In this document: positions 36,801 to 49,959 of the stretch, one piece after another
Position numbering within the stretch: the first letter of the stretch is position 1
Layout: every line of letters starts with the position of its first letter
Source: Sclerurus mexicanus
Taxonomy: Eukaryota; Chordata; Aves; Passeriformes; Furnariidae
Assembly (NCBI GenBank): GCA_013396755.1
Contig: VWZF01005181.1
Location: 713,257 to 777,256, forward strand
Direction of reading: 5' to 3'
DNA: 64,000 nucleotides
Program-made: the position numbers and the translations under genes
Notes under the pieces: model-generated
What the model was told of the DNA's origin: nothing
Seen by the model: only the letters and a program-made list of their open reading frames with translations
The model's database searches: none

Positions 36801-39800
36801 TCAAACTTTAGCTGAAATAGAAGAAAGTTTCTCCTAACTCTTGAAAACAGGCTGCTATGTCCAGTCCCCAGGAACCTTGTAATAGGAAGGGATAATCTAG
36901 ATCATTGAAACTAACTTTCTGCAGAAAGAGTATTTATTTTGTGATATAACAATTAGTAGAGAACCGTAGGATAAATTTTCTGTGTAGAGCATAAAATTTT
37001 GTGACCAGGTTGTGTCTGATAGCCTTGAAATACTAGATTGTTCTTGCCCAAGAGGGGCAGTCTGAATAACCAGTGTATAGAAAAAGTGTTTTTCTAGGAT
37101 TATATTGTGGCCTGGAGATGAAGCTAGAAACATACCATATCCATTCCACCATGGTGAATGAAAATGACTTGGAGACCGTTATTTGTTAAGAAGCTACTAG
37201 ACATGTGGGTTCTATGAGAGATGATGAAGGTAAGGGGATGGGAATTCCTTTCTACTGGAAAGATTTCTGTAAGGAAAAACAAAATTGCATGGTGGCCAAG
37301 TGGTAGGCATGGCCTAGGCATAAATGATCATATGCTGTTGTTCCATAGTTGAATTGGTGGTTGTCTGGACAAGCAATGAATAGAGGAACCGTCCAGTTTC
37401 CTTGAAATGGCCAGTTTGACGCTATCGGAATGAAGATGTTGCCCATTGCTGCTATTTCTCAGCCTACTTTGAAATGTAAATAGTATTTGGAGATAAATAC
37501 TTTTCAAAAAGACTTTACTGAGACCTCTTCTAGCTTACTATATTGACTCATACCTTCACACCCCCCACAATGCACTTATGCAAGTGAGTGCTTTGCCAAA
37601 CCCAGTTACAGTCTATGAAGGATAGTTATTTCCCATCAATCGCACTACTACCTTCAAGTCTGATGAAAGAAAATAATTGGAGTAAGAATTGTTTTCTTTC
37701 TACCTTAAGAAAATATAGTTTACTTGGGCGTGTGTCCATGTGGGGTGAGAATTACATAAGCTGCAATTTATTGTGGCTTTGTAAAGAGACTAACAAGAAG
37801 TTCCTGTGTCCTTCTCTTGTTTTGTGGGTTTTTTTCTTTATCAAACAACTTTGTGAATAAGAATTTTTGCTTAGTTTTTGTTTTAAATATTCATGTTTAA
37901 TAATATTCGTATTTGGAGTTATGGAAAACATCCAAAAGCATGCTCCAAATGAGACTGCAGTGAGAAACACTGGGAGCTGCAGGGTAGAAAAGAGCACTCT
38001 TTTGTTTCCCAAAGTGATGTTGAAAGGTGGTGTTGTGTGCAATGATAAGGAGAAATATCTGATTTGGGAAAATATCTGATTCATGACAATTGTTGTGTGG
38101 GAATTGTTGGGCAAGCCAGAGTTAGCTCCTCCTCCTTGGACAAACCTCATGCTCCTGTTAGTGTTCCCAAAGATACATATGCATGTACATGCTTTAAATT
38201 GCATAGAGCCCAGATTATCTCTCCTGGCAGAAAGAGCTGAATTACTATCTGTACAGGATTTTTCAAAGCTGATGCTTCAAGCTATCTTCTCTGTGCATCT
38301 GACATACTCCTGCTTCATTGTTGACTCCAGCACAACACTTACTGTGAGAATCAAAACAAGGTAATTATCACTGGATTTCAGTGGACCTAAGCAGAAGTAA
38401 AAAGCATATGTATGTGTACTGGGAAGAAAAATATTTTGAAATAATTCTATAAAGTCTTTGAGTTTTGAGATGCTGTTAGAATACAATTGTACATGAAAGA
38501 ATTTAAACAGCAGAATGAAAACAAAGAAGAGTTTCTTATCAGTATCAATACAAAGAATTAAGATAGCTCTCCTAACACTCTTTATTTGCATATATCAAAT
38601 TTTGTAAGAAGATAAAAAACTACATATTCCCTTTATGTTAATATCATTAAAACCCAGTGCACTTTTCCAGTGCTGTCACAACTAATCTCAACTTTAACTT
38701 TAAAGCCCAGATGACTTTTCAAGGCTATTGCATGAAACACAGTAGCACTATGGCAAATAGCCCTGGCATGGCTGTAGCCACGTCTGTCACCTGTCCAGCT
38801 GGAGGACCTGAAATCTTCTGAGCATTCAGAAGGATACTGATATTTATCTGTGCAGTTCAATAAGCTCAAGATGTGTATGTGCTTCTGTATAGCTCCAGCT
38901 GATGCTAAAGAAAATGGGAACCAGTCTAATAGCTTAATTTAAATCAAATTATAAATCATTTCATTCAATTCTGTTTCCATTTAAAAAATAATTTGGTTCA
39001 GTGATAGGCATGTGACTGCAAGCCCTGAAGTCTGAAATGCTTTTTATCCAGACATACAACTGCCTTGACCCTTATCTAGTGGGACTCTTTAATCTGTTAA
39101 TTTAGTTTTTATGCCCATTCAGTTCTTGACCTCTCTGACTCAACTTCCAGTTAGTAACACTCATGATGGTTGTTTCTGTGGTGGAGACACCTGCCCATTA
39201 ACAATGGGACTGAGCTGAACAACCTTTCTCTTCTCATCTAGGCCACTAAACAGGCAGATGGTAACAACATTTGGTCACCACTGATTGGGCTTGCATTTGA
39301 ACTCTTGACCTAAAGGTGAAGGCCACTGTATCTTATTAGGCATATGAGCCATCAAATTTAGTTTTAGTTTTGATACATAGCTTGGGATGTGTGTGAAGTC
39401 ACACTTCATAGATATGTGAAGGAAAGGCAGACATTTCTTCTCCATCTGTTCTTTCTTTTGTTGTTTTATGTTATAGTTAACTCTGTCAACTCTTCATGTT
39501 AGCAGTGTCCTGCTTAGAGTGTCATGTTAGTAAAAATTGACTATCAACAAAACCACACTCCAAGATCCCATCTCAGGAACAATTATTCCTTTTTTTCTGT
39601 TGTAAAATGCAATCTTTCCCCTTCTCTCTCTTTCTATGTTTTGTGTTCTTCATATTGTGGCTGTCATTTTTGCTTACAGAATTAGTATGCAGTTTTCCTG
39701 AGAGATGTTTTTTTCCTACTAGGAAGTGACCCCTGCGAGTCTCTTGTTATGTACTCTGACTTGCACACCTACAGCACAACTTGACTTTTTCTTTGGTGGT

Positions 39801-42800
39801 GTTAGACCTATTGATCTCTAAATTTAGTGTGTGTGGAACTGTCAATACTCAGTACTGTGCCACTACTTTCAGTAATCTGTGGCCTCTAACACAAAACTTT
39901 CTCCATCCCTTTTCTCTTTATTTGTAAAACTGTGTATTTTTTGAAGGCCAAAAGATTATGGTTTTCCACTTTTTCTTGAAAACCTCAGTCAAACAGGTTG
40001 GGTGGAAGTGGAAAGTAGTGGTGCTACTAATCTATGACTTCTGAAGTATGACTGTATTCCTGTTGAGATGTAGCAAAATGGATATGCAAGTTATTTATCC
40101 CTACAAAGAACTGCCACCATGAGCTGACAAAAAAAAGGTCTGTAATAAGTTAGAAATTACCCTGAGGCTTACACTGCAAGCACTGCTACCAGGCATACTG
40201 CAAGATTTACAGTTGCTTTGAGTTGCTGATGGTTTTATAGTATGAAACAGGATGCAGAGTTTCTCGGTCTGCCTGTTTGATCATGTGTACTTCACTCTGT
40301 CTGCTTAGGTGGTGTTTGGATCTCTTCATTTAGGTACCATTTCCAGTTTAGTAATTTTAATCTTCTAAATGTGAACAACAGAATAAAGCAGGTTTTTAAG
40401 ATGAGAGGTGAGCATTTCAAAGCATATAATAAGAGGGCAAATATTGTTAGATGAGTTTGTCTTTGATGTCTGTTTATTAAAGTCTTGCTCATGTTAACTA
40501 ACACTGTGTGTGAGCTTAGGTGTTCTCTACGGAGCGAATATCCCTTCTGTAGCGCTGCAGCAGGGACATGATGGGGCTTTGCCCGAGGTTTGGGGCTTCC
40601 CTGACAAACCACTCAGTGCTGGTTCTCTGGCCTCTCTGCATTGCATAAACACATACAGTCTGTTCTTGCTTTCCCATACTTGATGTTGCATTATGGGAAG
40701 TATTTTGCAGTAATTACACTCCCAAGAGATCAGACCACCTATGAAGATGAAGTGCTTGCTCACAAGTGTTAGCATGACATGCTCCCTGTGGAATCTCACT
40801 AGAGGGCACTCCTGGTTTTAGCACTAAAAAATTCTTCTAACAACTTCACTTTATTTGCTGGTACTGTGGCAAACTACTTGAGTGGCTTTGGAGACCTCCA
40901 CCATGACCATGGAGACTGATAAACCTTTGAAAGAAAATTGTCCCACAAACAAGATGGTCTTGGGAGATGCTTTCATGGGAAGAAGAGAACTGAACCTTAA
41001 AAGATTGTAAGTGTAAATGTATGGAGACATCTTGAGCTGGAGGATGTGGATATGTTATGTTGTGATCCTTCTTTTGAGACCTGGAACTACTTGTGATAGA
41101 GATGCCTATAACAGAAGTGGTAGGGAAATTTTTTATGACCTTTCATACTGAGCATGCTGTCTGAAGTGTTAAGTTAACTGAGGAAAAACTCAGCCTTCTT
41201 ATTTTCTTAATACTTTTTACAATTGAATGATAACAGGAGTAACCAAAACTTCGTCTTAGTGGGCAGAAATTCATGTAAGAATGACACCAAGTTGCTAAAT
41301 TTTGGAGGGAACAGACCGAGTTTTGTAGCTCATCGTAAATTGTGACTAAAGGAAAACAGAAGGTTTAGAGTGCCATTAGTGGATATGTTACTTTTTTTGG
41401 AAACAAATTTTGAGCTTTCAGACTCACTAGGAACTACTAAAAATGGAGCCTTTTTTTTCCCGTCTTTTGTCTAATAACACTGTTCATCCAAATGTCAGTA
41501 ATGAGGTAAAACTGTATCGCCTTGATTGCCCAGTGGTTGGCGATCAGTGCAAAGCTAAGGAGTGCCTTTTGAGCAGCACTTGCGTGCTGCACGCTGCCTT
41601 TGCCGGAGCAGCGAGCCGTCTGAAGAGCAGAGATGCACAAGGACAGCTGACCAGGCAGCCACCAGCAAATGAGAACTGCAAGCTTTATGTTAGCAAAGGT
41701 GAGAGGAGGTGGTGGCCTGTGTTGTTTCTGGGAATTCATTCCATGCCTGCATATCCCAAGAAGGGTGATAAGGAAGATATGTGCGAGAGATTTGCAATTC
41801 TGTTTACTTTCAAAGTTGTAAATCAGGAGCACTCTCCTCTATTAAGACTATACTAGGGCAAACAAAAATGTGCTGATGGTCTTGCCCAAAGTGTCATGTT
41901 TTTCGTGATCTATTAAAAATTTGCTTAGAATAAATTCTCTGATAAAGACAAAGAGCCAGAGTAATCTCCAGAGTGTTGCAATTTTTAATTTTTTTTTAAT
42001 AATTAAATAGTGGACTTTAGGCTTGTTTTCTTTCAGGATATTCATCTTAGTGAGCTTTTGCAATTCGGGTTCATGCACGGCTGAGAGAGATGTATTTAAT
42101 TTAAAGACAAGACTTCTATTGAAATATACTTCATGTAGATACTTTTATGTTACCTGTGTGATTTGTCTAATTGAGTAGTTCATAGTTTTTATATATCTAT
42201 TCCCATAACACCCTCGGAAAGTGTATTTTATTCCATTGCTGTTAAACAAGTGCATAGAAGAACCTATGACTTTGCCAGGCTTCCATGGGAGGAGTGACTG
42301 AGAAGTCGGATGTCCCTTCCCAGACCGCTTGTCAAGGGCTCCAAATAATGGAAGAAATCCTCTGATTTTATTATGTATGAAATATATTTGCATTTGCACA
42401 TGTTAGTGTAGAGAATGAGGCTTCTATAAATTACTGAATACGTTGCATAAATTATCCATGTTCCACAAGACTCAAGCCTCTGGAAAGGTCTCTTTATATT
42501 TATTTTTAATGACTTTTGAGAGAGAGGGTACTTACATTTTACTAATGGGCAAGTAGAATGTACAGTACCATATTTACATACAACTTAAAATTAAATATAG
42601 GTCTTACTAATTATGTAAGAAACACTTATCATATTTTTGTAGTGCGAAACCAAGGATCATGTAACAATTAAGGCGGCTCATTTCAGATAATTTTAATTCT
42701 GCCCAAATTAAAGTTAATGCATTTCGTAACATTAGCACATGATTTCAGAAATGTCAAGGAAATAAAGTTTCATTTTTCAGAAATGACGCTGTGACTAAAG

Positions 42801-43109
42801 AGTCTGCATCATACTCCAAGTCAGTGAGGGCTCTGGTTTCCTAAGAAATTGTCTAGACTTGCCCTATAATCAATGGACCGAAAGAGGTATCTCCAGAGAG
42901 CAATTTGTGCCACCCATTTTTGGCATTTCTTAGCATAGGACAAATTGCCCTTTGAAAATACTGCTCACTGTTGACTGTTCATGGAACCTGGATGAGTAAC
43001 TTAGGCTAAAGCCTCTCTAGGAGATAGCAAATGCTAAGAATCAAGACCAAAGTTGTTGGTCTGTTCGTTAACATGGGACAAAAATCACTAACCAAACCAG
43101 AAGTATCTG

Positions 43110-43184
43110 TTCTTCCTTTTCTCTCTCTTCTTTTTTTTTGTTTTGTTGTTGTTTTTGTTGGTTTGGTTTTGTTTGCTTGTTTTC
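43110..43184. repeat. Pyrimidine- then G/T-rich low-complexity tract
   Basis: A CT-rich start followed by a T-run and repeated TTG/GGTTTT units on the + strand. It has no recognisable partner element. Confidence 0.75.
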
Positions 43185-45466
43185 TGTGACGAAATCTCCA
43201 AGGAACTTAAAAGGCTGAGTAAACCATATAACTGTATTCTCTTTAAATTAAATTAATACTCTTAATAATTTTGAAAGCTTTACTTTCTCTTAAAATCTAT
43301 TTTTTTTTACAGCACAACATAGAAATGAAAGGCTAGTACTTTCTACCATGGGCTAAAATGTTGAGGAGAATTTGAGCTGTGTTTGTTTTGTTGTTGGATT
43401 TTGTATGTATCATCGTACCTTACAAAAAAAAACCCAAGCCCTTTCTTGATTCTATAAAACACAAAATGCAGGGATGTATCCATACCATACGCATTTTAAC
43501 AACACACGTGTTAGATACCTATTCCAAAATAGAAGCCAGAGACGATAGTAGATCTGTGTGTTCTGTAACTCAGTCCCTGTAGAACTAAATTAATTACACA
43601 GCTCAGCAAGTGCTAGCTTTACAGACCAAGTTAGGTGTCTTGTGGCTGTTTCTGAAGGGGAAGCAAATGCTTTTAGGTTTTTTTAGCTGTTGTGGTACTT
43701 GTGTGTAAGTTGGCAAGTAAAATTACTTTTTCTGCTATTGTTTTTTTTCTTTTCGTATTGGACAGAATATTTATTGTTTGCTTTTTCTAGTAATGCTTGA
43801 AATTAATTTTTAACTCCATTTCTCTGTGCAAAATCCGTGACCATATTTCTCAAAGAGAAGTATTTATTTTTAGCTGAGACTACAGAGCACGTAGAAGTTT
43901 TTACATAGATTTCAGCTTTGTTTTTTTAAAAAGCCACTGGCACATGTGCATTTTCTTTGACTACTATTTAAAAAAGTTTAAGTAACCAGCTCAAAAGTGC
44001 TCTTTTACTGTTTTACTTTTAGGAGGGGAGAGATCCCTTCCTCTGTTGATTTTTAAACATCAGACAAAGAGCATCATTTTGCATCACAGTGATAGCTAGT
44101 GGAAGGAAGAAAGATGGTAAATTGAGAAGAATTGGTGTTGAAAAAACAGTGTTGGTTGAAGAAGAACAGTAAATGTTGGAATACTTTGTGGGGTGCAGAG
44201 AGGTGCCCTTGAAAGCAGAAGAGAAATTCTTCATGACTAAGAGGATCTTTGTAAAAATTAGATTTTTTATTTCTATTGATCAGAGTAAGCTGAATAGCTC
44301 CAGGGATAATTAAATCTGGGACAGAGAGGCAGCTTTATGGTATTGTGCTCAGTTCATTTTTCACCCAAAATCATTATATTAAAAATAAATATTTACATTT
44401 GTGTTCAATGCTTTTGTTGGAGAGTATAGATCTCTAGTAACAGAGTTATTTTGAGACCCAAGCAAACAGGAATTGCATTTCCCTACAGATTTTGGACAGA
44501 AACCAGTAGTAAGTTATCTGTCTATAGGTACTTTATGCACAGTGTCAGTAATTAAGAATCATAAAAGCCTGTGGCCTGTGTGTTCAACTATGGTTTATAC
44601 TACTGGATGCATCATTGTTTAGGTTTTCAAGCTGAAACATCTTAAAACCTGATTTGAGAAAGCAGAGAGCATCTGTCTTTTGAGGATGAATCATCTTAAA
44701 AAGTACCCAATTTGGATGCTTGATCTCATTCAGTATTTCTGATTTTTTGGCCTGGTCTCAGCAGCAGTTAGATGCGTACTTGGTTTTAGACAAGATTGTT
44801 AACCCCACTAAAATTTCTGCAACTGTTTTAAGGAGGAAAAGTTCTAGCACACGTGCTAGTAGAATTACAGTGAGCATTTTTATAGGCTTCTTTAAGTGCA
44901 AACAATGTTTTCCGGTTAATATTTTGAATATTTGATGCAAAAATGTAAATTGCTAAAATATTCTGTATCAGGTCTTCCATTTAGCATTATCCTTTCACAC
45001 TGTGGAGTAAACTAATGAATTGCAGCATGATTACATAGCACATAATTAACTTGGTAATTAATATGCAACTGCCACTTAAACTAAAGTACTGCTTATAAAG
45101 ATGTATGGCAACAGTAAATCACAGGTCAGAAGTAGCACTTCGGAATTTTCAAAAGAATGAGGGTAAATGCAGAATCACTTACAGCAGCAAAGTAAGTTAA
45201 TTAAAAAGCAGATTAATTGTGAATGTCCTGTTTAATTTTAAATACCTTTGCTATTTCTTTTCCCTGAAGAAAGAACAAATTTAAAGCCTAACTCATTCAT
45301 TGTTTTCTTAGATGGCATATTTAAAAATGAGCAGTTGTTTAGCTTTCAACTGTCCTGGTTGAGATTAGGATTTGGTTAGTATTCCTTTCTCGTCTTGCTT
45401 CACGGACGGCTAGCATGAGACCAACAGCTTTTTACCTTGAATTACTTCCAGCTTTTTGCCATGGTC

Positions 45467-45564
45467 TTTTTTTTTTTTCCCCCCCACATCAAGTCAGTGA
45501 AACACAAAGTTAGTCAAACCAGCTCCATCCTTTGTTCTGCCGATTTATTTTTTTTTTTTTTTTT
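45467..45564. repeat. Two homopolymer pyrimidine tracts
   Basis: Twelve T followed by seven C lie at 45467-45485, and seventeen T followed by five A lie at 45548-45569. Length in such runs is prone to sequencing error. Confidence 0.8.
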
Positions 45565-46719
45565 AAAAAGGTGAGGGAGTTTTGCTGTGCTATTGGAACC
45601 AGTGAAGAATGAGGCAAGGCTTAAGTTCAGCTACTTCAGACAAAATGTTTTTTGCAGCAATTGTCCACAATTGCTGGTACCCCCGCCAGTGGTGGTAATG
45701 CTGGAGTCCCTCATGCAAACTGATTACACGCTTCCACAGGCATCTGGAATGACATATCAGTAAAATGGTATGTCTTGCTGCAGGTTTCCAAAGTATTAGC
45801 TGGAGATCTGTCCTTTCGCATATCCTTTTCCCTTCCATCTGTCTTTACGTGAAATGCTGTTGACAATGGCGGGGAATTAAAATCCCTAATGTAGCTGTGA
45901 CCATACATACTGCCTTGGTTCAGACTCTGCTTGTTTGATGGAAAGCCGCATTTAAAATGGTACCAAACATGGTATGCCAAAGGTTTTGTTTTTTTTCAAG
46001 CAGAAGTGGACACATGTTGGAGAGCCCTGTACCCTGAGGCCATGGGAAACAGTGTTAGAGCTCTTCATCACCTTTCTGACCATCTGAAGGTGATGCAACA
46101 CAGGAACTAGACCCTGCAAGTGTATCAGATGCTCTTGCATGCTATTCAGTGCTTTAGGATAGGCTCCTTGGTTGACTTGATCTACTGTTGGATATATCCT
46201 GCTTAGTGTCTGGTTAAAAGAAATTAAACAGGATATATGTCACAATCAGTAGGAAATGGCTACCCTAAGCATATAATGCATCTGTTAAAGGAATTAATAT
46301 GTTTTGTTAATGTCTTTTTTGCGAACCAAACTAATTTTTCGTGTTCAGAAATACAGGACAAACAGCTCTAACTTCAGAGCTTCCATGTTTCTGAAATGCT
46401 TTGATTTGTGTATTCAGTATTCATGGTGCTCAGTATATTGTTGGTTGCTTCATCCACGTGATGCAATTTTTTTCTTTTTAAATGGCTAGCTGAAACTTCT
46501 GACCTGGAACAAAGAGTGATAGATGCTTCACAGTTGCTCTTCATTCTGGATAAATAATCATTCAGGCATAATTATGTGCATCTCACAGTACTCATGAATA
46601 CCTACTGCCTGCTTGAATAGCTGGGAGGGAATATACATTGCCCTTACAAATCCTTCAGAATTGGCTTTTGCTTGTATTGTGTTTAGGAAAAAAGAAAAGC
46701 CCACAAAAACAAACACCAC

Positions 46720-46733
46720 CACACACACACACA
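46720..46733. repeat. CA dinucleotide microsatellite, 7 units
   Basis: (CA)7 on the + strand within an A/C-rich context. It is short and probably only weakly variable. Confidence 0.85.
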
Positions 46734-49700
46734 GAAGCTGAAAAACCAGCCTGAAAAACACCCAAACAAAAAATTAGAAACCAAGAATTCTTCGGTTTCT
46801 ATTTGCTGATTTTGTTCTTCTTCATTGATTAGTTTGCCCAGGAAGCTAATTATTATGAAAATTAACACATACAAATAAGCATCCTGAGCTACTCTTCAAG
46901 AATAGAAGAAATTATGAGAAGTAGGGTATGCACTGTAAGTGGAGTCCAACCTAATGGAACTTGGAGGGAGCTTTGTTGTTTGTGTGTCACTTAGTGGGTC
47001 ATAATGTGAGAAACGTGTCTGTTTTATAATCATTGGATTTTTGCTTTAGTGACTCAAAAGGGAAATGAAGCTTTAGGGAGGTGCCTTTTTCTGGAAATGG
47101 TACATTCTTGAAGATTCTGTTCTAGGCATTATGAACAGAGGCGTCTGAACTAATCTCAAATGTCACATTTCATGCATAAACCCTGGGGTATTAACAATAT
47201 CAGGATTCCCTGAAAGTATTCCTGGAGGTTTAACTTAATACTCTCTTCCAGGGAAGTGTCCCACCTACTAACTTGATGAATACTTCCAGGCCTTCCCAGA
47301 GGCCTTCTCTCTAATGCCAATCCAAATAAGGCCAGGGGAGAGATGACAAAAGCAATATATTGCAAAGCAGCAGAGCTTTGAGGTGGCAAGTAAAAATCAG
47401 GTGGCACAGGAAAGTTGCAGTGGTCTCAACAGAAGTAATATCAAGAATTGATTTTACATTAAAAATGGAGAATCATCAGCATCTCTACTAGACGGAGCAA
47501 TCACAGCTCCATAATTATGATTGAATTAGTTGTAATAGTTGGGAGAAATGCAGGTGATTTAAAATATAAAAAAGTTAATCTCCTGTCTAGCAAATGCCCA
47601 CTTTTCTAGTTTAAATATTTCAGCAACTATTCAGAGAAGCTTTTATTTAAAAGTAGTAATAATTTAAAACCTCATTGTTGTGTAGAAATTGTGATGAATG
47701 CTTTGATAAACTCTGTAGAGAAACTGACAGCTATGTTTTTAACATATTAACCATTTTCTTTTCACTTGTAATCTATGTGATGTGTTGGGATCAGATGGAA
47801 AAAAAAAAAAAACCACCCAGAGAAAATACATCCTCAAGCCTCTGTTAGAATGAGTTCCTGTCTAAACAGAAGATAAGGATGGGTGTTTTGCTGCAGTTCT
47901 CTTCCATCTATGTGGATGTTTTTGCAATGAGGTTATAATATATGTTAACATTATGCTGACACGGACAGCCCTAGCCAATAGGTTAAAATTGTTAGGTAGT
48001 TTGTCTTTTTGACAGATCTTGTCTCCATGTCTAGCAATTTATATGACCTTCCAACTCTGATATTTTCCGTGCCAGTTTGTGTCCTAAGTGACTCCCTTCT
48101 ACATATTGGCCCCGCTTCGTTCTTGGAGACTAACAAGGTAGCCTGTGCTTTGCTGAGCCTGGGAGGGGGCCTGCTGGGTCACTGTCAGTGCTAAATGCTG
48201 CTTCATTCTGTTGAGTGTTAAATTGCTTGTTCAGTTCTTGGATGTGTTTTGTTAAATGAATGTTTCAAACTAATTTAGAAATTCAATTTCTGGCAGGTAG
48301 TGACGTGGCAATATGATGTATCAAACAAAATATATCATATTTCCCTGTGTTTTCCCTTTACAATTTAGTCCATGGGATGATTCATAAAAAACAAGGTCAA
48401 AGCTTAGGCATGTTCTGCATCATAGATGAATTAAACTGCAGAACAAAATCCCCATTTCTGGAACAAATCTACTAAGTATAATTTATGTGAACTTTTCTCC
48501 TGTGTTCCGTAACACTTAGGATTTGTTGTTTGATCTTGCAAGAAAGCATTTACATGAGTTTGTAATAGAAATTGTTTCTTCCCTAGCATTTCATCCTTTT
48601 GCATGTGGTGCTTGTGTGCTTATGTATGTATTTGTATGTGTTGATTTAATCAAAGCCTTATAAATAGCAGATCAGTTGGCTTTCAGAAGGAAGGAGGCTT
48701 ATTAAAAGTTTTTATGCTAGTGAATTGCTTTTCACAGGACAGTCAGAAAGTTCTTGGGAACTTTGCTGTTGAGAACCATGAGAGGTTTTCTTCCCATCGC
48801 TGTATTAATAGCGCTGCAGTTGCTCTGCAGTCCATTAGGAATTCTTGACTCTGCAACAGGTGTGGTATAATAACAGCACTTGCATTATGATAGTGAGGTT
48901 TAAAGAAACTTGAATTTCAGGTAACGTAAACCAATCCTTTCTAGAGTTTTGAACAAATCCTGAAGCAGAGTCTAAAACAAGGTGGGGAGCAAAGATGGCA
49001 ACTCTGACAGATTGAGTCTGCGTGGTTGGCAGCAATAAATTTACAACCCTAGTGGTACTTGAGAGACTTGAATAAATGAGAGCCATCTCAGGAAACAGAC
49101 ACCTAAATTGGTTTAAAACTGTTCTGGAGAGTGAATCTGTATTCTTAATATCAGCTACAAGTAGAATAGGACAATCTGCAGTATTTTTTGACATCGTGTG
49201 CTTCTTGTAAGAGACAGGGAAGGAAAGACTTAGGACATTGGGGCTTATGAAAAAGGTTCAAAATTGCCTATGTGGTCATCTTGATCAAGTCACCTAGAGA
49301 ACATGCAACTGGACTCCTGCAATGTATCTCTGCTATAGAGGAGACCAGACTATAGTTAGTCTGGGTCTCTAGCTAAGGTTGACCTTTGAGCGAAATAGTT
49401 TTTCACTTAACATTTTTGAAAAGTGTATCATTTTGTTGCTCAGCAGTGGCAGTAAGTCAGTGTTGCTATATCATGTCATACACATCCCCCTAAATTTTTT
49501 CAGGCCTACTGAAGTCAGTAAAAAAAGAAATTTATGTGCAAACTAGGTCTCTTCTCGTGGGAAGTAAAATGGGAAGAAGCTTGAAAATAGGCCGCTTGTT
49601 CAATGGATTTATGACACTTGCAGGTGGTAGCACATCATCATTCTGGGGAACCAAGATCCCCACTGTCTTCTGTTATCAGGGGATATTTTCAGGGACTGAA

Positions 49701-49923
49701 TTGATCTTACAAGGAACTGATGCATAATATTTTTACAGTTACAGAACTGGCATTTTAGGGTTTCTATTTATTTATTTCTTTGTTTTATTGTTACTGAGCT
49801 TATAATTGAATTCATGAAGGTGCTTAATAAACACTGATCTTTTTATTGAACATCATATGAAGATCATTATAATACATTAATAATTGCAAAGGAAATTTAC
49901 ACTCTACAAACTTTTTAGCAGGG

Positions 49924-49959
49924 TCTTTTTTTTCTTTTTTTTTTCTTTTTTTCTTCTCC
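49924..49959. repeat. Polypyrimidine tract
   Basis: About 35 bases of T with interspersed C on the + strand. It resembles a splice-acceptor tract but no exon is recognisable after it. Confidence 0.75.

Noticed and set aside
36882..36924. GGAAGGGATAATCTAGATCAT patch resembling the tail of a CR1
   Set aside because: The terminal octamers are absent and the match is too short and gapped to distinguish from chance.
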